NCBI GenBank assembly: GCA_028564925.1
Contig: CM053033.1
Location: 116,289,252 to 116,353,251, forward strand
Direction of reading: 5' to 3'
Origin: Lithobates sylvaticus
Taxonomy: Eukaryota > Chordata > Amphibia > Anura > Ranidae
Length of the DNA stretch: 64,000 nt
Each line of letters starts with the position of its first letter. Position 1 is the first letter of the stretch. The notes under the pieces were generated by a model that saw only the letters and a list, made by a program, of their open reading frames with translations, did no database searches and was not told the origin of the DNA. The position numbers were made by a program, and so were the translations under genes. Shown piece after piece: positions 57,270 to 64,000 of this stretch.

Positions 57270-57402
57270 TGTTGAAACTTGTTTGCATGCTGAAGCCAAG
57301 AAATGACCTTGGTTGCAAAGGGTAGTTGGGTAACATTTCTCTGTGATACTGGGGCTTGTAGGACCCAGATACACCTGCTGGATATGCCACCAGGGGTAAA
57401 GG
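57270..57402 (+). pseudogene. Retroviral protease fossil piece
   Basis: The phrase CDTGACRTQIHLLD (about 57335-57380) contains the aspartic-protease active-site triplet Asp-Thr-Gly followed by Ala. DIRS copy 2 was inserted right behind it at 57403. Confidence 0.55.
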
Positions 57403-57461
57403 AAAAATCAAGTTAGACTTACCGGTAACTTGTTTTCCAAGAGTCTTTCAGGACAGCACCT

Positions 57462-57517
57462 GAAAGGGAGGAGTCACTCTCTCAGGACAGCACCTGAGAG
57501 AGTGACTCCTCCCTTTG
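57462..57517. repeat. Hairpin within DIRS copy 2 terminal repeat
   Basis: AAAGGGAGGAGTCACTCTCT and its inverse face each other around a short loop with CAGGACAGCACCTG. The same hairpin appears in the other terminal repeat at about 62774-62824. It may be a recombinase or replication signal of the element; this is inference. Confidence 0.7.
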
Positions 57518-57674
57518 TCCACAGGAAACACCTCTTCCACCAAACTTTAAAAGGAGGCTCCTTCCCACATATGGTCAGTTGTAGTAGAGAACCTCCGGCC
57601 CCAAACTGGAACACATAATCGAGATATGGTTAGTCACAGTATATATATATGTAAAAACACATTAGGGCGGGATG

Positions 57675-57760
57675 CTGCTGTCCTGAAAGACTCTTGGAAA
57701 ACAAGTTACCGGTAAGTCTAACTTGATTTTTCCCTAATCGTCTTTCAGGACAGCACCTGA
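57675..57760. repeat. DIRS copy 2 internal complementary region
   Basis: The two halves copy the two outer tips in reverse complement and meet at TTGATTTTTCCCTAATCG, the expected circle junction. It lies just after the recombinase gene. Confidence 0.88.
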
Positions 57761-57783
57761 GAGGATAATAGAGACTTACCCCC

Positions 57784-60645
57784 TTAGGGAGGGACCACAG
57801 CCTGCAGAACCTTTCTGCCAAAAGCCTGGTCTCCTGCTGACAGGAGGTCCAGCCTGTAATGACGGACAAATGTAGACATACTTGACCACGTAGCCGCCTT
57901 ACAGATCTGATCTGGAGTGGCACCAGCTCTTTCTGCCCATGTAGTGGCCTGAGCCCTAGTTGAATGAGCCTTAACCCCCTTAGGGGGGGATTGACCCGAC
58001 TCATTGTAAGCAGTAGAAATAGCTGTTTTGATCCATCTAGCTAAGGAAGCCTTGGATGCCTGCTTGCCTTTTTTATTTCCAGAAAAGAGAACAAATAAAG
58101 AGTCTGAAACTCTAAAGCCCCCTGTAACTTCTAAATAATGCAACAAGGTACGTCTTACGTCCAGGTTGTGAAACTGCTCTTCCTTATTGCCCTTCGGGTT
58201 AGAACAGAAAGTTGGGAGAGTAATCTCCTGGGATCTGTTATGGGAGCTCGCTACCTTTGGCAAAAACCCCGGATCCACTTTAAGGACAATTCTGTCTGAA
58301 AAAACTGATAGGAAGGGCTCCTTCACTGATAGAGCGTGCAGTTCGCTAATCCTTCTGGCTGAAGTGATTGCTACAAGAAAAATTGTTTTAAGGGTTAAAT
58401 TCTTAAGTGAAATGCTCTGCAGGGGCTCAAAAGGCTCTTTAGTAAGGGCCTGCAAGACTACGGAGAGGTCCCAAGAGGGAAAAGATCTTACTGGGACCGG
58501 TCTAGCCCTGGAGAGCGCTTTGAAAAATCTTGTGATTAAGGGTACTGAGGATAGTGATCTTTCTAAATAGACCCCTAGAGCTGACACCTGCACCTTAAGA
58601 GTGCTGACGGCGAGCCCTCTATCTGCCCCTTTTTGCAGAAATTCCAGAACTGAGACTAGGTTTTTTACCTCTCTATGTTCTGCATGACAAAAGGACACGT
58701 AGACCTTCCAAACCTTGCCATAAATGGCCCTGGTTACTTTCTTTCTACTGGAGAGCAAAGTGGAAATTAGTCTTTCCGAAAAGCCTTTGCTTCTTAGCAA
58801 TTGCTCCTCAGATACCAAGCAGTGAGTTTTAGCCTGCTTACATCTGGATGATGCACTGGCCCCTGAGTTAACAAATCTGGTCTCAGCGGGAGGTGCCAAC
58901 CTGGTTTGACTGCCAACTGTAGGATCAGAGAAAACCAAGCCCTTTTTGGCCAAAACGGGGTTATCAGGATTACTGAAACACCCTCTTTTTGTATTTTCCT
59001 CAGCACCAGTGGAATTAGCTGAAAGGGGGGAAAAGCGTACCCCAGTTGAAAATTCCACCGCTGTGCTAAGGCGTCTGTCCCTTGAGAACCGTCGTTTCTC
59101 TCGAGGGAAAAAAATTGAGGAAGCTGGGTATTCCTTCTTGAGGCGAACAGGTCTACCTGCGGAAGGCCCCAGATACTGGAGATTAGAGTGAACACCTCTG
59201 TGTTTAGGCTCCACTCTGCTTCCTGCACTGTCTGTCGGCTTAGATAATCTGCCACCTGGTTCAATGTGCCTTTTAGGTGGACAGCGGATAGAGACAGAAG
59301 ACTGGTTTCTGCCCAATCCATAATCTCTGCCGATAGAAGATACAAGGACTTGCTCCTTGTGCCTCCCTGATTGTTTAAGTAGGCTACTGTAGTGGCGTTG
59401 TCTGACAGTATCCTGACATGGCACCCTAGGAGGTATGGGGAGAAGGCAGCTAAAGCTGCAGCGACTGCTTTTAATTCTCTCCAATTCGACGATCTTCTGG
59501 ATTCGTCCTGAGACCATGTCCCCTGTGCCAAGTCCTGACCCATGTGTGCCCCCCATCCCCACATACTGGCGTCCGTTGTGACCACCTTTTCTGTTGGGAA
59601 GGACCAAAGAAGGCCTTTCTGTAGAACTTCCTGGCCTCTCCACCACCACAGCGAGCGTCTGACCCTGGGAGGAACTCTTACCCTGGTGTCGAGGCTCTCT
59701 GACCTGTGATCCCACTTTCCTAAGAGGAACCTCTGGAGGGGCCTGAAATGCCTCCTTGCCCACTGGATGGCAGGCATAGAAGAAGTCAAAGTCCCCAAGA
59801 CTGACATGATTCTTCTCACTGAAACCAACTGGTTCGTTTGAAGAACTGAAACCGCCCTCTGAATCCTGACCTTTTTCTCCTCTGGGAGAAAAATCCTTTG
59901 TTCCACTGAGTCTATCTGGAACCCCAGAAAGAGTATCTTCTGGGTTGGATTGAGGTTTGATTTTGGGACGTTTACTAGCCACCCCAGAGCCTCCAAGTGA
60001 CCGCGAGCCCCGGCCAGATCCTCCTGCAACCTCTCCCTGGAGGGGGCAAAGAAGAGGAGGTCGTCTAGGTACGGGATTACCGCAACCCCCTGAAGACGAA
60101 GAGGGGCGAGAGCCTCCGCCATTACCTTCGTAAAGATACGAGGGGCTGACGAAAGGCCGAAGGGAAGGGCCCTGAACTGCAGGTGTACAATCTCTTTGCC
60201 CATATTCACTGCGAATCTCAAGAACTTTTGAGACTGCGGAGCTATGGGAATGTGCAGGTAAGCATCTTTTAAGTCTATAGATGCCATGAAGCACCCTTTT
60301 GTCAGCATGTTCCTGACTGAGAAAATTGAATCCATGCAAAATTTTTTGTAATGGACCAATCTGTTCAGGGGTTTTAGGTTGAGGATTAACCTGTAGCTCC
60401 CTGATGGCTTTTTTATCAAAAAAATGTGAGAGTAGAACCCCCTGCCCCGTTCTTCCGGGGGTACTGAAACAATGACCCTCTGGTATCTCAGATCCTTTAA
60501 CAGGTTCTTCATGGCTAGGGCCTTTGTGACGTCCCTTGACAGGTTTGTCACATAGAATTTTTCTGGCGGGGGTTCCAAAAACTCTATTTTGTAACCCTGG
60601 GACAGCATGTCCAGAATATATCGATTTTCTGTCATGCTGGCCCAA
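57784..60645 (-). CDS. DIRS copy 2 tyrosine recombinase frame
   Basis: The 953-codon frame overlaps the polymerase gene for its first two thirds. The last about 330 residues form the recombinase: SARRISELHALS (first Arg), KAHSTRAQATTWAERAG (His-x-x-Arg), and FVRHYRLDLLS with the nucleophilic Tyr. A core-binding helical region (YGKVWKVYVSFC, LEFLQKGADRGLAVSTLKVQ) precedes it. It inserts and excises the circular element DNA. The real start is probably internal or by read-through, as usual in DIRS. Confidence 0.85.
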   Translation of the reverse strand: MGQHDRKSIYSGHAVPGLQNRVFGTPARKILCDKPVKGRHKGPSHEEPVKGSEIPEGHCFSTPGRTGQGVLLSHFFDKKAIRELQVNPQPKTPEQIGPLQKILHGFNFLSQEHADKRVLHGIYRLKRCLPAHSHSSAVSKVLEIRSEYGQRDCTPAVQGPSLRPFVSPSYLYEGNGGGSRPSSSSGGCGNPVPRRPPLLCPLQGEVAGGSGRGSRSLGGSGVASKRPKIKPQSNPEDTLSGVPDRLSGTKDFSPRGEKGQDSEGGFSSSNEPVGFSEKNHVSLGDFDFFYACHPVGKEAFQAPPEVPLRKVGSQVREPRHQGKSSSQGQTLAVVVERPGSSTERPSLVLPNRKGGHNGRQYVGMGGTHGSGLGTGDMVSGRIQKIVELERIKSSRCSFSCLLPIPPRVPCQDTVRQRHYSSLLKQSGRHKEQVLVSSIGRDYGLGRNQSSVSIRCPPKRHIEPGGRLSKPTDSAGSRVEPKHRGVHSNLQYLGPSAGRPVRLKKEYPASSIFFPREKRRFSRDRRLSTAVEFSTGVRFSPLSANSTGAEENTKRGCFSNPDNPVLAKKGLVFSDPTVGSQTRLAPPAETRFVNSGASASSRCKQAKTHCLVSEEQLLRSKGFSERLISTLLSSRKKVTRAIYGKVWKVYVSFCHAEHREVKNLVSVLEFLQKGADRGLAVSTLKVQVSALGVYLERSLSSVPLITRFFKALSRARPVPVRSFPSWDLSVVLQALTKEPFEPLQSISLKNLTLKTIFLVAITSARRISELHALSVKEPFLSVFSDRIVLKVDPGFLPKVASSHNRSQEITLPTFCSNPKGNKEEQFHNLDVRRTLLHYLEVTGGFRVSDSLFVLFSGNKKGKQASKASLARWIKTAISTAYNESGQSPPKGVKAHSTRAQATTWAERAGATPDQICKAATWSSMSTFVRHYRLDLLSAGDQAFGRKVLQAVVPP

Positions 60646-60734
60646 GGAAGGAGAAAACTCTGAAGTCTTCCCCCTACTGGGAGGCCCAAGTCATTGGGTC
60701 TTTCCGGAGGTCGCAGGAGGATGGAAAAGGACAT
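58794..60734 (-). CDS. DIRS copy 2 reverse transcriptase-RNase H
   Basis: The 646-codon frame has KKPSGSYRLILNLKPLN, MASIDLKDAYLHIPI, LPFGLSSAPRIFTKV and the catalytic PYLDDLLFFA box. RNase H follows (VVTTDASMWGWGAHM, RILSDNATTVAYLNNQGG, VADYLSRQ). This copies the element RNA and removes the template. The length and motif order agree with other DIRS polymerases. The frame overlaps gag upstream by about 44 bases and the recombinase downstream. Confidence 0.88.
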   Translation of the reverse strand: MSFSILLRPPERPNDLGLPVGGRLQSFLLPWASMTENRYILDMLSQGYKIEFLEPPPEKFYVTNLSRDVTKALAMKNLLKDLRYQRVIVSVPPEERGRGFYSHIFLIKKPSGSYRLILNLKPLNRLVHYKKFCMDSIFSVRNMLTKGCFMASIDLKDAYLHIPIAPQSQKFLRFAVNMGKEIVHLQFRALPFGLSSAPRIFTKVMAEALAPLRLQGVAVIPYLDDLLFFAPSRERLQEDLAGARGHLEALGWLVNVPKSNLNPTQKILFLGFQIDSVEQRIFLPEEKKVRIQRAVSVLQTNQLVSVRRIMSVLGTLTSSMPAIQWARRHFRPLQRFLLGKWDHRSESLDTRVRVPPRVRRSLWWWRGQEVLQKGLLWSFPTEKVVTTDASMWGWGAHMGQDLAQGTWSQDESRRSSNWRELKAVAAALAAFSPYLLGCHVRILSDNATTVAYLNNQGGTRSKSLYLLSAEIMDWAETSLLSLSAVHLKGTLNQVADYLSRQTVQEAEWSLNTEVFTLISSIWGLPQVDLFASRRNTQLPQFFSLERNDGSQGTDALAQRWNFQLGYAFPPFQLIPLVLRKIQKEGVSVILITPFWPKRAWFSLILQLAVKPGWHLPLRPDLLTQGPVHHPDVSRLKLTAWYLRSNC

Positions 60735-62049
60735 TTCCCTTTCCTTTACCTTTCTGCGACGTCCAGTTCCTCCTTTCCCGGGGGGGACGAAAAAACTTTT
60801 TTGCTGGTTGCTTTTTCTTTTTGATTGGAAAAGACTTCTTTTTGTCCGCTGTCCTATCTAACACAGCGTCCAAGTCAGGGCCAAAAAGTAAGTCACCCTG
60901 AAACGGGATTCCACAGAGTTTGTTCTTGGAAGCCGCGTCTCCTGGCCAGGTTTTTAACCATAAAGCCCTTCGGGCTGAGTTAGCCAGGGCTGCAGATCTG
61001 GCTGTCATTTTAATAGACTCAGCTGAAGCATCAGATATATATGCTACTGCAGTTGAGAGGGTAGAGAAAGATTCCAAAATTTCTTGTTTTGGGGAGTCTG
61101 CTGCAATATGGGCCTTAAGTTGGTTTAACCAGAACTCCATATTTCTGGAAACGACCGCAGTCGCCATAGCAGGTTTTAGGTTTCCCATAATGGATTGCCA
61201 AGCTCTTTTTAGCTGCAAGTCCAACCTCTTGTCCATGGGGTCTTTTAATACTCCCATGTCTTCGAATGCTAGGTCAGTCGATCTTGAGACCTGGGAGAAA
61301 GCGGCATCAAGTTTTGGATTTTTATTCCAGACTTCTGCCGGGTTTTCATCGAAAGGAAAACGCCTTTTTAAATTTTTAGGGAAAAAAGGCTTCCTTTCTG
61401 GCTCTGCCCACTCCTTTTTAATAGCCTCAGATATGACTGGGTGCACTGGGAAACTGCGACTCTTAGGTTCGCTGAGTCCTGCGTACATTTTGTCATGCAG
61501 GGACAACTCTTTTTTCTCTTCCTCTAACCCTAAGGTAGTACAAATTGCCTTCAACAGGCCATCCACCTGTTCCAAAGACAATTTAAACTTAGAAGGGAAT
61601 TCCTCACCTTCCTCATCCCCCTCAGATTCTTCTCTAGACTGGGTGGGGGAAAGTCCCTCTTGGGTGAGAGATAACTCATTCTCTACCGACGGGATCACAG
61701 GTGAGCCTAGGGAGGATTGTGAGGCAGATGGTTGACTCAGGGATGGGTTCACTAGTGAAGAGCGGAAAGACTGTATAGTCGCATCAAGCTCCTTTTTGAC
61801 TGATGCGATCAGATCGCTGCAAGCGGAGGAAGCTTCATCTTTCACTAGTGCATCTATGCAGACCTGACATAAGGTCTTCTTCCATCCCTCTGGTAGTTTA
61901 GCTTTACATGAGGGGCATTTCCTTTTCACTGGATCAGAGCTCTTGGCCTGCCATGAGAAAAAGAAGAAAAAACCCAAACCGTGAGACAACCCATCCCTAT
62001 TGAAAGGCTCACCACAGGTGCACAATGAAGGATAAAGCAACTGCTTCAT
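60691..62049 (-). CDS. DIRS copy 2 gag-like protein
   Basis: The 452-codon frame has a zinc-binding pair CPSCKAKL...CQVC near its start, a Ser/Glu-rich linker and a helical domain that includes NSARRALWLKTWPGDAASK, shared with copy 1. It ends in a lysine-rich tail (KKKKQPAKKFF) suited to binding RNA. The first about 35 codons contain a pyrimidine-rich stretch ending CAG (to 61948) that looks like a splice acceptor, so the true protein may begin with a short upstream exon. This is inference. Confidence 0.78.
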   Translation of the reverse strand: MKQLLYPSLCTCGEPFNRDGLSHGLGFFFFFSWQAKSSDPVKRKCPSCKAKLPEGWKKTLCQVCIDALVKDEASSACSDLIASVKKELDATIQSFRSSLVNPSLSQPSASQSSLGSPVIPSVENELSLTQEGLSPTQSREESEGDEEGEEFPSKFKLSLEQVDGLLKAICTTLGLEEEKKELSLHDKMYAGLSEPKSRSFPVHPVISEAIKKEWAEPERKPFFPKNLKRRFPFDENPAEVWNKNPKLDAAFSQVSRSTDLAFEDMGVLKDPMDKRLDLQLKRAWQSIMGNLKPAMATAVVSRNMEFWLNQLKAHIAADSPKQEILESFSTLSTAVAYISDASAESIKMTARSAALANSARRALWLKTWPGDAASKNKLCGIPFQGDLLFGPDLDAVLDRTADKKKSFPIKKKKQPAKKFFRPPRERRNWTSQKGKGKGNVLFHPPATSGKTQ

Positions 62050-62219
62050 GTGCCCAGACAGGCCCCTGCCACCGGGGGGGGGGGGGGGGGGTGGGGGGAG
62101 AGAGACCTTAAGGTAAGGGAGGACAGCAAATACTGTCCCTTACCTGGGCCTTGCTGGTGCTTGTGCCTGTCCCACTCGCTGCTGCCGACTCCATTGATGA
62201 GGCGCTTGCGATAACTCGT

Positions 62220-62420
62220 GGCTAAAACGCCGGTTCCGGACTCCAATAGCGCCAGTGCGCCGGACCAGAACCAGCTAATAAGCACCAGCCCCGTCCCTCC
62301 CTTCTCCTCCTGCGACTTCCGGCGGAAATGACGCCGCGCGCCTGCTCCGTAGGCCCCGCCCCTTCCGGACGCCTCACTTCCGGCGGATGGAGCACAGCAT
62401 GCCACCCCCAAGATGGCGGC
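62220..62420. promoter_or_regulatory. CpG-rich leader with ETS and YY1 motifs in DIRS copy 2
   Basis: The segment upstream of gag is CpG-rich and has ACTTCCGG at 62315-62322 and 62376-62383 (ETS sites, reverse) and AAGATGGCGGC at 62410-62420 (a perfect YY1 site). This is the make-up of a housekeeping-type TATA-less promoter. Function is not shown. Confidence 0.45.
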
Positions 62421-62855
62421 GGCGTTTTCAAACAGCAGCAAGTGGACCGGCATACATTTCAAAAAACAAGCCGGCCATTGCTGCTGTACACCGCCACCCA
62501 GGGGCAGAACCCACAGCAGTCTAGCTCCAGTGAGCACCATGAAGGAGGAGAAGGAGCCCAGCCATCAGCACCGTAGCATCGCTGTGGAATGGGAGGGACA
62601 GCTCCCCTGAGGTATGAAAAATGGTGGAGTAGGATCCTAGGCCCTCGGGATAGCACCTAAGAGCCCTGTCTCCCACGAAGTGTTCCCTCCGGAGGAAACA
62701 CAAAAACTGACCATATGTGGGAAGGAGCCTCCTTTTAAAGTTTGGTGGAAGAGGTGTTTCCTGTGGACAAAGGGAGGAGTCACTCTCTCAGGTGCTGTCC
62801 TGAGAGAGTGACTCCTCCCTTTCAGGTGCTGTCCTGAAAGACGATTAGGGAAAAA

Positions 62856-64000
62856 GGTTTAGTATATGTAAAATCTGCAAATGGGTTGAGTAAGGCCTTA
62901 CTGTGGAAGATCCACAGACAGGTAAAAAGGCTCAATGTAAAATTGTAATTTCAACTAAATGTCCTGTTAAGTTGTTGGGTACATGTTGCATGCTCTTGAT
63001 ATTTCTGTCGTACCAGTGGGGGGGGGGGGGCCTCAAAGCCCATCGGCTGTGTGAAAAACAAATTACAGCCGTGGATAATGAGCCCCGATACTGATACAGC
63101 TTGGATTTGCAAACTGAGGCATTAAAGATGCCCACAACCCTGACAGAAATAATTGAAGAGCCTGTGAGGAGAGGGTACAAGGTCCAGACGAACCTCTATT
63201 GCACTTTGTACTACAAAAAGACCTATGGGCCTGATAGGTCCTATAAGAAACAGATAATGAGTCTCCCTAACACTGAAGTGCTCTTAAGATACCTGTGCTG
63301 TGATAAGAAAGAAAATAACATGGCTACTTATCTCCTACTACAGCCTATTCTGCAAATATACAGGCAGGATACTGTACCTCATGTTTTGGTCACCCGGAAC
63401 TCTGAGGTATCATGGCATGAGCTAGAAGTACTTATCACAGACTGGGTCCAACTAACAGATGAGGAACTAAAATCCTGAGGGATTCAGAGGTACAGATTAG
63501 CTTGGTTTGTTGACCAGAACTCGCGTGATTGAAGTTTTGACAAAAGACAGTGACTGACACCTTTTGACCCAAGGGGAAGGGGATGCCTTAAAAGACGTCC
63601 CCAATTTCTTGTGATCAAAAGGAAAGACAGACGTTGGACTAATAAAAACAGTCAGTTCTGGTTTGCACTTATGTACAAGGGAAAACAAAGAAGGGTACAC
63701 ATACACCAGGTTACCCCAGAGATATTGTGAAAATCTTCTCACAAGAAATGTTCAATACTTTGTGTCGAGTTGTACCTCCCAGTGGGAGTCAAATTCTCTT
63801 GTATGTGGATGACATTCTGGTAGCGGCTCCTTTGGAGCGACAATGTAAAATTGACACCTTGGCTCTGATACATTTCCCTGCAGAACAAGGTCACAAGGTC
63901 AGCAAACTAAACTACAACTTTTGAGAAACAAGGTGAAATATCAGGGTTACATTATATCTCATCAAAGCAGACATCTGGATGAGATCCGAAAAGAGGCCAT
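62856..64000 (+). pseudogene. Retroviral protease-polymerase fossil, cut by window edge
   Basis: After the DIRS insertion the retrovirus continues. Near 63101-63478 an open stretch with no clear domain is seen. At 63727-63924 the reverse transcriptase core appears: FSQEMFNTL, the catalytic ILLYVDDILVAAP, and GHKVSKL. These are class I retroviral wordings. The rest lies beyond the right edge. Broken in several places; a poly-G run interrupts it near 63018. Confidence 0.65.

Larger units (their letters stand above)
57403..62850 (-). mobile_element. DIRS-type retrotransposon, copy 2 (looks whole)
   Basis: A 5.4-kb element on the minus strand with inverted terminal repeats (57403-57582 and 62706-62850), an internal complementary region (57675-57760), and three long overlapping genes with no obvious break. 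The terminal repeats are almost identical. AAAAA stands at both borders (57403-57407 and 62851-62855), consistent with recombinase insertion without a classical duplication. It is probably very young. It belongs to a different lineage from copy 1, sharing only the gene order and short motifs. Confidence 0.92.

Noticed and set aside
60920-61735. 271-codon plus-strand frame
   Set aside because: It is antisense to the DIRS copy 2 gag gene and has no domain of its own.
63101-63478. 125-codon frame considered as a separate host gene
   Set aside because: It lies between protease and reverse transcriptase pieces of the same retroviral fossil and has no recognisable domain, so it was kept as part of that fossil.

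Overview
The window looks like a repeat-packed piece of a vertebrate nuclear genome, most likely a frog. The evidence is the mix of two DIRS-type retrotransposons, CR1 and L1/Tx1-type LINEs, BED-finger hAT transposons, many TTAA-flanked and Harbinger-like MITEs, and endogenous retrovirus (ERV) remains around a vertebrate torsin gene. The frog assignment is inference from this mix; no sequence search was possible. No bacterial-style operons, rRNA, tRNA genes or CRISPR arrays were seen.

Only one host gene is recognisable: a torsin-1-family AAA+ ATPase (closest by eye to TOR1B) on the minus strand. Exon 1 (28462-28666) carries the signal peptide and N-terminal hydrophobic segment. Exon 2 (1593-1858) carries the Walker A motif. 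Splice sites and reading phase agree, giving a first intron of about 26.6 kb. The remaining exons lie beyond the left edge.

Inside that intron, reading from the left, are a Tc1-like end, a palindromic MITE, a decayed hAT, and an L1/Tx1-type LINE (about 4.55-8.94 kb) split by a minisatellite-bearing hAT-like insert. Next come a second minisatellite-bearing hAT-like element (9046-10784), a TTAA element, a 40-bp minisatellite (14.1-15.6 kb), DIRS copy 1 (17053-22677), a CR1 fragment split by a MITE, and a composite element with inverted ends and a hammerhead-ribozyme-like motif (24908-27693).

Upstream of the torsin gene there is no recognisable host coding sequence. Three TTAA-target elements lie end to end (28979-35413). 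They are followed by a hAT inserted at the very tip of a BED-finger hAT transposon (36340-40.6 kb), a TTAA element split by a 1.36-kb insert (41371-43729), an ERV fossil on the minus strand carrying a third minisatellite hAT (44.0-47.3 kb), and two BED-hAT copies joined head to head (47.5-51.77 kb). The last 12 kb is an ERV fossil on the plus strand that runs off the right edge. It is interrupted by MITEs, fold-back elements, a minisatellite and DIRS copy 2 (57403-62850), which looks whole and young.

The most unusual structure is a set of snap-back insertions (31464-32072, 54882-55408, and on a larger scale 24908-27693). Each is flanked by a 16-17 bp target duplication. Each has an unpaired head of about 79-86 bp, then two inverted arms, the right one ending exactly at the duplication. 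This may be a retroposon type related to Penelope-like elements.
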